Below are positions 1-12,443 of a DNA stretch of 64,000 nt, one piece after another. Source of the stretch: Chionis minor (lineage: Eukaryota > Chordata > Aves > Charadriiformes > Chionididae); the NCBI GenBank assembly GCA_013398295.1, contig VZSF01007301.1:2052983-2116982 (forward strand), in the 5' to 3' direction. A program made the translations under genes and the position numbers. The notes under the pieces were generated by a model. The model was not told the origin of the DNA, did no database searches, and saw only the letters and a list, made by a program, of their open reading frames with translations. Positions within the stretch are counted from its first letter, which is position 1; each line of letters opens with the position of its first letter.

Positions 1-3000
1 CTTGATTGCACTAAGTCTTTACTGAAAGTTCCCAGAAAGGTGTGCTTAAAAATACGAAGCAAAACCACACAGACAAACATTGCATGTATAGTTAGTTTTA
101 TTTCAGACCATTAAATGCGTTATGTACTTTTTGAGGGTGCATTAAAGCCTTATGTTTATGAACATAACCTGTGTCACTTTGAAATAGCTGAAAATCTCAC
201 CAGTGGGACAGACAGCTGATTTGTGTCAGTCTTGTTCACCTAACTGCAAGTATTTTTGAGCAGATTTTAACCTCTGTTACGAGGACTTTAGCAGTATATA
301 ATGTCAGTTATATGTTTCCTGCACTGTTGATGAATGCACACCTTGCCAACCATGATAAAATATTTTCTTTTTGAGGATTTGCCTTTCTTAGACACTTAGA
401 ATTTAATTATACACTCTACTTAATTGTTGGGCACCAATCGGCACATGGAAGCTATGTCCAAAAGCATGAGTATTCTCAAACACTTAACAACTATTTATTG
501 TAATTAAACTTGATACCACATGCTAGTTAAATGTTGCAATATCAGTTGCGTATTTTGATCTGTATCGTATCTCATCCCTATAGAATGATAGCTGTTAAAA
601 CAAAGCTATCACAGTTAGCAAGGTCACAATTAGCAGGTTTCCCATGAAACTCTTCAGGGATACTTTTTGGTATGGGAAAACAAATTAAAACTAAGCCAAC
701 AGTGTGCATACAATGTTGTGTTTTCTCTACTTTCTCTTAATTTTTGCCCAAGGACATGTGAGTTTGAGAACCACTGCTACAGAAATGCTGCAGGAATGTT
801 GATGGATTTTTATTTTTTGATGGTGAGAGCTTGATTTCATGATGTTAAATGTGAATAGATTTACAAATAGTAACAGAATTGTCCAGCAAAGCAACTCAGC
901 TGACATCCTTCTGACATCCTTTTTTTTTCTCACTTATACTCAAAAAAAAAGTTACATTAAGAGAGATTCAACATGCATTCATTTCATCAATATCCATCAA
1001 TAGGTGGATTTAGAATATTTGCCAGAAACTTTAAAATAAAATCCTTTAACAATCCCAAGTCTAGGCAGAGTGAACCTGGAAGATTCAGAGCTCATTTTGG
1101 ACTTAAAAGCAATCCAGATGACCCAAGAAAAGCATCAAAAACACACAGAAACATTTTGTTTTACTTTTTTTTTTGAAACAGTTGCTTTTAAGTTATAAAT
1201 CTTCTTTATGCATGCTGTTTTGACACCTTTCTCTTCTCAGCCCCACCTCATGCCCATATTCTGAGTCACTGGTAGGTATGTGTGCATCTATTAGGGATAC
1301 TTGAGTTGCCTGGTATAGTATGTTATGCTTTCTTACTTACTCTGAGTTTCTATTTGCTGCAGAATGTAAAAGACAATACAAGATCTTTTGTTACCAGTAT
1401 TGCACTTCTTCAGGTAAATGGAGACATTGTGCACCTTCAAAGATCAGGAACAGTTCTTAAACTTCCTGAATTGTGTATAATTCTTGCAAATGGAGTAAAT
1501 TAAGAATAAACTCTGGTCTTAAGCACTTTGTTGGTTGGGGATGGTAGCAGTGATATACTTCATTTCAAGCAATTATGCTGAAGTGCCATCAAATCTTGGG
1601 CAAAGCCAATCTTGTCATATGAACAAATACCAGGCATTTGAGTTTGCAAATACTCTTTTTTCCCACGCTGGTTGCTTGCGTAAATGTTGCATGTATCTGA
1701 CATTGGAAATCAGGCCAGTAATTGCTAATTTTAAAATGGGTTTTTCAGCAGGAATGTGACTTCCTTTTCTCAAATCCTTGCACTGATTTCTGATATCCTC
1801 TAGGTATGTTGTAGGGAAAGTAAGAGATGGCAGAAGTGTTCTTTCTCTTCTTTAAGAGGGGAACAGGGTAGACTAGTGCTAGTAGTGTGATTTGCTGTAA
1901 TTCTCTGTTGGGGTAGTCATTCGCGTGTCACAGACAAACCTCTGCTCTCTGTAAGGTCTAAAACTAGGCAGTACGCACACTTCTCTTTTTCTGAGTAGCA
2001 GAATGGTGGGCCGTTGTGTGTCCTGGGCCATAACTTGTCCAGATACACGGCAATTTCCAGGTGGTGATTTGAATCATCTGGCTTTTGGTGAAAATTATAT
2101 GTGCTTGTCACGCATCTGGGCTAGAAGGTGGCTCCATGGGTCTCCTGTATATTTGGTGTGTCCTCACAGAAATGCTGGTGTTCCTGCATTTTAGGAGAGT
2201 GTCTCTGCCTTCAGCTCAGCATAGTCTAGCGTCACAGTCCTTACTGTGTTCTAGCTTATGGTTTCTATTTGCAGTCCTAATAAAGTTTCAGATACTATTT
2301 TCTAACACAGGGTTAATGTTCTCATGGCCTCAAGCCCATTTCTTTAAATCATATGCAATGGAGACTGGCTAGCTCGTGTTTTGTTTGCATCTTCAGGTGA
2401 GGATGCTAGTGTGGATGAGTCCATAAACTAGTAAAATGAGCATGTGGTACAAATAATAAGCATTTTTCTTTAAACCTGTTTGAGTTTCACACAAAAAATC
2501 CCTGTGTTCTGCACATATACAATTCATTCATTTTCAGCATATTTAATGGTCCCCACAGACCATGCAATATTTAGGAAAAACAGATCAAGATTGATGTAAC
2601 AGTAACTCAGGCTGGAACTTGAAAACTTGATTTCATGTAACAATAGTAGGCAAATGCTACCTTTGCTGCCTAGTTCTGAAAGCACTAAAGAACTGGCAAG
2701 AGTTTTTGTCGTGCTGGTGAATCCAAGATCTATTGCCAAAATAGTGTCAGAAAGCTAACCGATAAATAACAGGTCATTATTAAATTTTTGCTTGTGTCTC
2801 ATAATGATGCTTTTCTTAAGAGAAGTATCATAATCTTAAACTGCACTTAAAGGAAAAATAAGCTCTTTGTTTTGAAATCATGGGATGAAGCAATTCTGGG
2901 TTTGAGTTCATTAGTGTGCTGCAGTTATTGCACAACTTTGGTCTACTTGCAAGTAAGTTAAGTGTCTCCTGTCACTTTGGTTCTACAGGTTCCTTGTGGG

Positions 3001-4080
3001 TTTGGTGGTGTGGTGATATCATCTGGTTTACCATCACATTTATAGACAATGATAACCAGGCATCAACACCCATGAAGAAACCCACAGAGTCATCAGGGAA
3101 TGTTCATTCATTTTTTCCAAAATTATGCATGTGTGTGAGTATGTGGATGATGCTTGAAAATGTCTGCCTGCACATGAAAGTCTGATGAAAGAATTAGTAT
3201 GTTCAGTAAAATTTGCTATAAAAGCAGAATAAATCTAAATTTTCCAAATTGGTTATGTACATGAGGCTTTACTCACACTAAATGTTGTTTCTAGAGGTTA
3301 AAATCAGGTAGTTTAATATTGAATACAAAAGGCTTGGTACCGAATAAAAAAATTTTGAAATACTTTTTTTAAAAAAGACTTTTTAAAAACTTGCTTTTCC
3401 TCTAGAGTACCAAGAGGGGGAAAATTAGAAAATTAATCCTCAACGGATTAAGGGAAATGCCTCATTATTCTGCAGCCTGTCCAGAAAGAAATGCTTATGC
3501 AGCCACATGATGCAGTAAGTTCTGTTTGAATGTTTCTGCCTTTTATTACACAGAGCATTATTGCTGTGATCCTACAAATACTTACAGAGGCATCTTGATG
3601 CTTACAGGCTCTGACTCTAAATCTGGTTCTAAAAATAATGTTATTACCAGTAAGTGAATAATAGTTCAGTTGTCTTGATCAAGTTTTCAAATCAGCTGTT
3701 TAACAAGAGCATTCAGATTTTTCAAAGCACCAGGAGATTTATGTATTGAAAGTGTGGGTGCTTCAGAGAAGGCTTTCAAGACAGAACCATAATGTTAAGG
3801 AATAGTTTTAAGAGGATCTGATAATTCCCTACTTCTAAAAGCAGAACTAGCCAACTGTGTAATGATGTAGGCGACAGCTACCTGGAAATGTTTGCTTAGC
3901 CTCATTTCCTTTTTGCTCTAAAATAATGTTTGCAGGGAAAACTGCTAAGTTTAATATCATTCATTTTAAAATGAAAGAAAAATCGTGTTTCCTGTACTGC
4001 AAGAACATGGGCTTGTGATGCTTGAAAAATACAAAATAGTTGAAAAAAATAAGTCAAACAGCATGAAGAACTAGTAAATG
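1..4080. other. Intronic stretch with no recognised element
   Basis: This is AT-rich unique-looking sequence with short homopolymer runs, for example A runs near 944 and T runs near 1167 and 3364. A small 7-bp inverted repeat (ttaatcc/ggattaa) occurs near 3434-3452. The open frames, at most 96 codons, overlap one another on both strands and show no domain. I see no gene or transposon here. Confidence 0.6.
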
Positions 4081-4084
4081 GTTT

Positions 4085-4401
4085 GGTTCATATATGCTTT
4101 TTCTTTGATTCTGACTCAAGTCAGTTCAGTTTAATCAGATCAAAAATTCTTTATCTGCCCTGGTATTTCTTAGTTCAAGCTGAAAGCTACCAAATTTTGA
4201 AATGCAAAGTTATGGGATAAGTGAACTTCCTGTGGCAAATTCTCTGTTAAACAATTATTTTGATCCCATAATCAGGTATTTCCTTCTTGGTTCAGTTCTG
4301 GACTAGGTTGAACAATGACTTTAGTTCAGGTGACAGTTGTGGTTCAGTTCCCATTTTAGAAATCAAAAAAAAAAAAATCAGTTAAAACTATTTTTAGTTC
4401 A
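4085..4401 (+). repeat. Cluster of seven RGTTCA hexamers on one strand
   Basis: The hexamer AGTTCA or GGTTCA starts at 4085, 4123, 4172, 4289, 4323, 4341 and 4396, all on the plus strand, within 317 bases. Several copies share longer context (agttcagtt twice, ggttcagttc twice). RGTTCA resembles a nuclear-receptor half-site, but the spacing is irregular and no classical direct repeat with 1-5 bp spacing is present. The cluster may instead be the trace of a decayed tandem repeat. The motif copies are seen directly; the function is not. Confidence 0.55.
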
Positions 4402-4405
4402 GTTT

Positions 4406-6619
4406 GACTGGGGGGGGAGGGTAAGAACAAACAGCTTTTTCATAATTTGGTGTTGCTTACTGACATTGTGGACTTCACTCTGATTGGGTAAGCTGCTTTA
4501 TTTGGTTGTAGTATATCTCCTGGCTGAAATGTGCGCTGTATAGTGCTGCAGTGTTTGGCTAACAAGTAGTGCCAAGGAATATGGGCGTTCAAGGAGAAAG
4601 ATTTTATTGGGATTAAAATGAATTGTGGGAATAATCTGTACTGATTTGGTGTTAGGCTGAAGAGAGCTTGTGTTTGTGTCTAGATCCATATGACAGCGTG
4701 CCTTTGAGAAGATTGAGGAAACATGGGTATTTTTTAAAAAAATAAAAAAAGGGAAGCGGGAGAAGGATGATATAAAATCTGAATTTTGAACCTGCTTTTT
4801 TTATAACCTTATCGTCATATAAAAGGGGTAAAGAGAGTACTTTGTCATGAATAAAATACTGTTTACTGAATTCCATTGAAACTCTGGAGAATAAATTAAA
4901 AATTTAATTTCATTTTAGTAAGCTGATATGCCTATAGCGCTGGCTACTTTCAAATCCCTCAGCAAATATTTTTGTCACATTTAAGTTTATTATTTCTGCA
5001 TAATTACTCAGAATTTGATTGGTCTTTCTTTTTCGGCAACTTGGTCTAAGGTTGTTTTTTTTATTTGGTAGATTGAGATGTTAGGGGACACAAGTGGTTT
5101 CTTTAGCATCCTGTTCTGGGCTATGCAGAAACATGACTAAAGCATAATTTTACTAATGTGCTACATTTTAACTATTTTAAAAGAAACAAATGTGTTGAGG
5201 GTTTAAAAATTTTAGTATTTTATCCATATGTACTGCCAAAAAGCATGGAGGATATTGATGGGTGTTAGTCGATGTGTCACAGTTCAGCTTCATTTGGCAT
5301 CTGCATGCTTGTGATGCTCAGCAGCTCAAAAGATGATGTTGCAGAGTTTGTAGAGTTCCCTTTTCCAGAGCAGTGCCATGACCACTGCTAGTCTGGTGCA
5401 TGGGCATAGGAGGAACAAAAACCAGAGTGGTCAGAACCACGCCATACGGACTGCAAAAGGACACGGTGGCCCCTTTTGTTTGAAAACCCACACAAAGACA
5501 CCAGCCCTGCATGTCCTTCAGGCTCAGTTGTGCCTGTTCCTGTCTCTGTGGCCTTTAGCACTTTTGTCTCTGAGGAGGAAAGCCTCTGCTTCCTCAGGAG
5601 ACTTCAAGAAAACTTCACAAGAAAGTCAGTTACCCTCATCTCATTTTTTCTTTAGGTTTCTTCCATAGGAGACCAGGTTAAATCTATTGTTATTTGCCCA
5701 TCGCGTGACATGAAGCAACTGCTTAAATTTTAATTGAACTAGCTGTGGAAAAGATGAGGACTCTCTCTCAGACGAAATAACACGTGTGTTCAAGAAAATC
5801 ATAAATAAGCTGATTTTTTTTTTAGTAGATCTATCTTGTATCATAACAATTGCCAAAGTGTTTACTCACAGGTGCAAAATACTTAGAGAGTCTCCTTAAT
5901 CTCCAATTATTGTTGCCCTCTTGTCTTGACCTCTCTTGAAGTGTTTTATAAACAATTTAAAGAATAAATGAAGTATTAGAAACAGTTATTATAGAGCAGG
6001 CAAAGTTATTTGCTTTCCTTAAGTGAAGGGATATAATTTATAAAGGACGAATTATACTCATCTGTTTTCTGGGTAGCCTGTAAGTTTACTTTACCATGGC
6101 AAGGCAGAATAACAGAGAAATTGTGTCATGGGAGCCAAGTAAGATATTGTCGCAGTAGGAAATCCAATTGCCTTGTTTTACAGCCATTTGTCTTGTCCGT
6201 CGTTTCTGTCAAATGATCATCTGAATCAAAAACATTTAAGGAGATTTTCTTCCTTTGCAGTAATGAGAACAACAGAGACTTTTATGCTGCAGGACATTCC
6301 TACTAGGTCTTTCCTCCTCTAACATGGCTACCTGCCAGTCCTTGTTATTATTAAAAGTTGCTTCATTTAGTACATTTTATGAAGTGGCTTTGTGGCTGTC
6401 ACTGAGGTTATGAGTCAAGAAGGAGAGCGGGAGTGGGGAGCTGTGATTCACTGGAGCTTAGCAGCAGAGAAGCATTTTAAACTGAGAATGTTGAGGGGTA
6501 GCTTTTTACTTCAAACCTACTCTTTTCAAGCTATGCATTTGTATCAAAAGAAAAATACCATGGAAAACACATTTAATCTCTTTGCCTTACTGATTTTAAC
6601 ACATTGTTCCTGCCTTGCT
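4406..6619. other. Intronic stretch with no recognised element
   Basis: The stretch begins with a short G run (near 4411-4418) and continues as AT-rich unique-looking sequence. Plus- and minus-strand frames of up to 96 codons (5378-5668 and others) overlap and resemble no protein family I know. No transposon end or RNA gene is apparent. Confidence 0.55.
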
Positions 6620-7320
6620 TTTTGATTACAAAGCTCAGCACTAGCAAAACTCCCTTGTGAGCCACAAGGGTTACCTGGGTGCAGAACCTACTGGCGATGG
6701 GTTGGGATCGAGGTTATTTGACTTGAGCTCTCATAAAGAAGGGCCATTTCTAAGAGGGAGCAGCTTAAGGATTTCAGAAGCTCCCTCTCCAAGAGCAGGC
6801 AGTTCGCACCTCTGCTGTGCGCTTCGGTCGAGCAGGGATGAAATGAGACGCAAGGGTCCTGGAATTATCAAAACAATGGAGCCTGTTGGGTCCAACACAG
6901 CTGGAGCTCGGAAAGAGATGCCTGTTCCTTCTCTGTTACGTGGCTTGTTCTGTCTCTTTTCCGATCTCCCTGTGAGGCAGACAGAGTGGAGGCAGTAGAG
7001 CAGCAGGGAAGAAGAGAGGGTGACAGCGGCTGTCTGTTCCAAGTCAAAGGACAATTTCGTAGTGTCCCTTTGCAATTAGAAGAACATTTGTCAACCCTGA
7101 CATCTGCCAACCACTGTTCTAAAGCCCCCGGAGAAGCTTATCTTACTGAAGTGCCTTTGTTTTCCCTAGCAGATATGAGAAGGCACTGTCATTTCCAAGA
7201 TCAGTATTTGAGTGAAGAAGTAAGGCAGAATGTTGTTGCAGAGGCATGTACAATTACATCTTCATTTCTAGTACTTCTGGCAGAAGCAGAGAGGCTGAGG
7301 GAGATACATTAACAACAGGC
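6620..7320. other. GC-richer block open on both strands; possible noncoding element
   Basis: This block is less AT-rich than its surroundings and has CpG-containing words (ttcggtcgag, gagacgcaag, gacagcggctg). Frames of 80-114 codons are open on both strands over the same bases (6657-6998 plus, 6731-7075 minus, 6986-7312 plus). Overlap of that kind usually reflects composition rather than coding, and none of the translations resembles a known domain. A regulatory or otherwise constrained segment is possible, and so is an old unrecognised repeat. Confidence 0.3.
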
Positions 7321-7348
7321 TGTTGGTGTCAGCATGACTTGATTCCGA

Positions 7349-7384
7349 ATCCTACAGTAACTCTGTATCCTACAGTAATTCTCT
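7349..7384 (+). repeat. Imperfect 18-bp tandem duplication
   Basis: An 18-base unit beginning atcctacagtaa is followed directly by a second copy with two mismatches. It looks like a small local duplication without further copies. No coding meaning is visible. Confidence 0.8.
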
Positions 7385-8940
7385 TGCAGGCCTAACACCC
7401 TTAGAAAATATCCCTTAGCATCTCTAAGACACGTCTGAAATACAGTTATCATTTTGAAACGGTAAATTCCATAGGTAAGCATTTGGTACTTTATCACTGA
7501 AAGGGTTAGGACCCTTATCCAAAAGAGTGTGGTCAGAGGAAGTCAGAGACTGAGAGCTGATTCTTTGCCTGATGCATTTGGAGCCCATGGGGATGCTCTG
7601 GGGAGCAAATGTAGATTTGGCTCTGGCTCAAGGGAGGTCCCTTGTCATGAGATGACATATGAGGGTTATGCATATAAGTACCAAACCCTCACACTCCCAT
7701 ACTGTGCAGCATTTCACAGCCGGGAGATAAACAGACTGTGGCTGTTTTAAAATAACAGCTATGTTTCTTCTCTGTTTATCTCTGTTTGCCGGGCTATTAG
7801 GTCCCTTTTGTTTATTCGTGCCTTGAGTCATCTTCCAGGTCCGTATGTCCTGTAAATTAGGTATGATACTGCCAGATATCACTTGTACCTGAAACGTTGG
7901 GCACTGTAAGCTTTCTTTTAAAACTCTCAGGAATAATTGCCAAAAGGTGGTAGCTACAGTATCCCCAACAAATGCACATTATGAATGGTCCTCTTTTTAA
8001 GCCTAGAATTCCTTTAAACATGCCTGTTGGGTTTTGAGTACCTGCAGTTAAATGGTGTTGCTTTTGGCAGGGCTTGGTGAGCAAATGAGGCATAATCTCT
8101 CTGATCTCAGCAGTCTGGTCAGCCAGCCATGACATTCTCAGTGTCTTTTCTTTCTACACCCTGTCTGAACAGAGCCATAGCCCAGGCAGCTCTCAGTGGG
8201 GTTGCCAAAGATTACCATGTGCAATGAAGCAGCAGATGGCAGGACAGTGGAAAATATGCAGTCCCAGTCCCTGGGTTCACACGGGGTTCAGGGTTAAATT
8301 TCAGCGATTTCTCTCCCTGCTCCTTGAGCCCCTTGATAAACTGCCCTCTGAGAGACGGACTCCTCATTGTATGTTGGGAAACTATTTAACTTTTAGTCTT
8401 GTCCAGTATTGAAAGCGGGTTCTAGACTGCAGCAGGAAATTTAAGAAGTCTGTGCTCTCTGGGCACAGAAGTTACAGCCTTCCTCACCATCCAAAGACAT
8501 CAGTGTGGGCATAAGAAATGAGGTAAATATGAAGACATCCTGAAAACTATGAAGTGGGGAAAAAGGAACATTGCAAACTTGGTTAGCTCAAAAATTGCGT
8601 AATGACTGAGAGAAGGGTGACTCCACAAACTTAACTCAAACTTGTGTTTATGTGTTCTGATAAAGCCCTCTTTTGCACTTCTGTTTTTTTCCTGCCACAG
8701 GCTCCATCTTCCTTACTCCTTGCGCAGGACAGGGAGTTCTTACCTGAATGACTAGATGTTCCGTGGTCAGAGGGCAAGAAAGGAGTTCTTTGACAGCAGA
8801 CTTATTTTGTGCCCCTTTCGAGGCCACTCTTCGAGCCTTGCACTGAGATTGATTTCATCCCTTTTTGACTCTCCCAGGGTACTTCTCTGTCATTGTTTCA
8901 CAAATATCAAGATACTTAACATTCTCAAACTCCTGTAAAA

Positions 8941-8984
8941 TATTGGCATTTTACTTCATTTTTGGGGTAAGAAACTAAGGCATG
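8941..8984 (+). mobile_element. MIR/CORE-SINE-like 3' relic
   Basis: The words cattttact, ggggtaagaaact and aaggca follow the order of the MIR 3' segment (cattttacagatgaggaaactgaggca), with many substitutions. MIR-type SINEs are old and occur as scattered relics in bird genomes. The match is short and was made by eye, so chance similarity cannot be ruled out. Confidence 0.35.
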
Positions 8985-11900
8985 AAAAAACATGTCTGCA
9001 TTGATTGATTGGTTGGTTGATGTTCAGAATAAAACTCTCATCTGTTTGCATCCGAGTGCTTGGTAGTCAAGCACACAGAGGAATATGAGGCAGCAACTAA
9101 CTAGGTTGATTTAAGTGACTTTCTAAGCACCTTTTCAGAATTTGCAGAAGCAGCCAGGGTAGTATTCATTTTCCCACAGCAGCATCAGTCAGTCTGAACT
9201 GTGAATCCACCATTTCTATTTCTGCAGTTCTTTATCCTTCCTTAGCTTCGAACTCCATAGGATCCTGGCCTACTTAATTTCTCGCACGACAGTAGTCTCA
9301 GTTTCCAGAGCAAGCCTATCCTCTGCACAGGGGGCAACCCTGTTAGAAAGAAAAATTACCACGTGTAATTAATCTAGAGGTGTTTCATGAGACTGTATCT
9401 TTGTGCATTCAAAAACAACACCGGCATACGTAATCCAAACTTTTGATGCTAGAATTTACAGCTTTCTTCCGGAACGTGTACAGACTGTGTATGTGTGTGC
9501 TTCGGAGAGCATGCACAGCTACATATGGGGATATTAAAATTATGTGAAAGGTCCCACTAAAAATACAAAGCCAGGAAATTCAGAATTGGGCTAACTTTCT
9601 GTCCTGGTTTCACCCCATTGTGCTCAAGTATTGTAGGCATCTCAGAACAGCAGGTGATCTGCCTGCCTCTTCTGTTCCTAGAGGAAGTGTAAACTAACTT
9701 AAATGGGAAATATCACAAAAACAGGAGAACAATGAATTTTAGGAGTCCACAAAGGAAGAAGTGTTCTTAAAAATACTGATATTAAAACAGCAGTGAGCAT
9801 GACAAGTTGAACAGCAGTAAATGGACGTTTCCATCTAGATGCTCTGGTTTTGCCATTTAATCGCTTTCCAAATGTTTTGTTTCACATTTTCTTATGCAAA
9901 ACTTTTGTGGCAATTGGACATATTAATGGTTAAATGTTTAAGTTTGGATTCTTCTTTGTAAATTTAAGTAATCTGACTTCAGTGAAAATGCACCAATTTA
10001 TCTTGCCAGAAAACTGAGTTCTCTGGCTTTATAGCTGTGTATTTATTTTTATTCAATTTAAGTATTAATTACACTAGAGAAACATTATTCCCACATGGAA
10101 AGAATGCAAAAGTGCGATTTGGTTTCACTGGCAATGTTAGAAAAAGGGAATATTCATTGAAATGCATGTATATTTCAAAAAGCTGCTATAATTTTACTCT
10201 TACACTGTGTTCAAGTGATTTTCTTGGTAAACAGAGTGTCTGTTTCTTTGCCTCAGTGCCTTTTTCATTTTAAAGTGAAAATTAGCAACATGCTCGGGGT
10301 TTGTCCCAGAGAGGGGTTCACTCTCAGCAACGGCTTTTATGCAACCTCCTGACGTATCATTTCTGCCTGGGGGAGAGCTGCTGCTCTGCCGGTGGCTTTC
10401 CAGTTCAGGGTTTGGGTGTGGAAGCCGTAGCACCCTTGCTTAACTCCAGGGTCCCCCGAGAGTGATCATGGCCTGCTCTGAAATAAGGACATAACTTTTT
10501 ATGGGAAGTTTAGGCAACCGGCGGTAACTACAGCTAGGTAATGTTTTTATTGGCTCTCTGTATACAGGAGGTCAACACAGCTAGGCCAAACATGTCCAAG
10601 TCTTTCAGGAGCAGAAGAGACATGCTGTCTTTGTTGGCTTGCGCTCTTCCTGGTGTATTGTCAGCTTGCATCTGCCTTTCCCTCCTATTCTCTTCTTAAC
10701 TGTTAGGTTTGGGAGTTTACTTTAGGGTTGGGTCCCCCCTCCCAAATTACTTTGAAGCTTGTTTCAGGATGGTTTTTGTTAAAATACTACATTTGAGGGG
10801 CGTTCCTTTGGTTTTATCCAAAACAATGACTTCCAGTCTTGTCCTGTTCTGTCCTCAGCAGCCACACTTGTCCCTGTGTGGAAGCAGAGCTGGGGAACAG
10901 GGGACAGCTGGGGCAGGCAGAGTGGGCTGAAAGTGCCATGAGCCAATCTCACACCCCTGGTCACACACCAGCTTGGCTGCACACCACAGCACATGCTGTG
11001 AGTGAAGATCTTCTTTGAGTCTTCAATCAGAACTACGTGTTTAGATTAATCTGTTATCGGTCTGAAGGAGTATCTGCAGCTGGAACAGCTAGTCCTCATA
11101 CTGGTAATCACAGGCCACTTCTCACCACATCCTAGCTGAGAATCTCATTATTTGTAACACGGAAGATGGAAGGAAATGTAGTGCCTTGCGTTTTATGTAC
11201 CCTGTTCAAGTACTAGAAAAATGCTGCTTCCTGTATTTGCAGAAGCCGAGATTTCTTTTCCTTCTTCCCACCAGCTCTCGGTATTCCCCACCTTGTTACT
11301 TCTTGATAAGATCTTTGCCCATGGCTTTCCAGCTCCCTGGAAATACAGTTCAGCTGTGTTTCATGACCCCCTCTTGGTGGCTCCAGGACTCCTGTAGCAA
11401 AGGGTCGTTCATGAAAATTGAAACACGTTTACTAAATGATGTATCGAGGGCTTTCTAAAGGGTGCCTTGAGGACGACCACTGTCACAAAGCTAACCAGAA
11501 GAAAGTCCTAAGAGAAAAATAGTTGAGCAACAAAGCTCAAAATGGAGGTGCATGGATTTAGGGACATCTTGACTTACGCTGTATAAGTGTCAAACCCGTC
11601 TAGAACTGCTTATTATTTCGTGTGGGAGGCAAAGTTTCAAATAAGTTATTTGGCTGTAGCTAGACCATTTTTCTCTCTCCAAGAAAATACATCAGCACTG
11701 ACTCAGCAAAGTTGTATGCCACTGCGATTGGTTTTAAGGCTAGCTCTTATTACAGTCTCTTTTGCCTTCATTAGAAGTAAATCAAAGTTCTTCTTACCCC
11801 TGACTTGAAGCGAAATGACACATTTTATAGTCAGAAATTTGCACATGAAAAGTTAGCACTTATGTGGATGCACAGAAAGACATGGAAGACCTGTGCAAAA

Positions 11901-12415
11901 CTTTGATTATACAGTGACCCACCGCAAGCTGATGTCCCAGCCACCTGGAGAGGCTGAGAGACCAACCAGGCTTAGTCCCTCAGAGGTCAGAAGGTCCAAG
12001 AAACTGTATTAGTCAGTCATGTGTCACCAGGTAAGATTAAAAGCCTTGCCTGCTTCATCTCAAGGGAGTGCTAGGGTAAAGGCTGAATGTCTCAGCTTGA
12101 ACCATCAAACAGCACCTTTTTTGATGTGCTACTGGTTGCTGAGAGGATGGAGGAGGGGAAAGACAGGGAGAAAGGAAAGGGGTGTTAACTTTAAGGGCAC
12201 AGATGTCTGAACTTCAATAGTTGTTTAAGAAGGTAAGTTAAAATCTGGGGTTTGTGCAAGTTACCTTAGACTGCATGATATTTCCGTTTTGTACAAGTGC
12301 TGGATTTTTCCTCTTGGTTGCATACATTTCTAGCTGTTGTAGCAACAGTTCGGCAAAGCATGTACTTAACTCCAATTGTTTACACATGCTTAAACAATAT
12401 AAAGAGTCTGTGCTG
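8985..12415. other. Intronic stretch with one GC-rich patch
   Basis: Most of this stretch is unique-looking intronic sequence. A GC-richer patch at about 10285-10540 contains several CpG words (gctcgggg, aacggctttt, tgacgtatca, aagccgtagc, aaccggcggtaac). One of them is a CRE-like TGACGTA core at 10351. Frames of up to 90 codons (11186-11458 and others) have no recognisable domain. Confidence 0.45.
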
Positions 12416-12443
12416 ATGGGTGAGCATGCTCATGCTCACCCAT
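12416..12443. repeat. Perfect 13-bp inverted repeat with 2-nt spacer
   Basis: The left arm atgggtgagcatg (12416-12428) is followed by ct and then its exact reverse complement catgctcacccat (12431-12443). The result is a 28-bp near-perfect palindrome. It could extrude as a hairpin or cruciform, or bind a dimeric factor. No other feature explains it. Confidence 0.9.

Noticed and set aside
3130..3183. Frame reading SMWMMLENVCLHM, faintly like the GMDS segment AMWLMLQNDEPEDF.
   Set aside because: It lies upstream of the exon that should precede it, has no acceptor or continuing similarity, and diverges after a few residues; coincidence.
9598..9625. gtcctggtttcacccc, resembling the start of some avian ERV LTRs.
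   Set aside because: Similarity stops after about 12 bases and no matching LTR end, primer-binding site or second LTR was seen.
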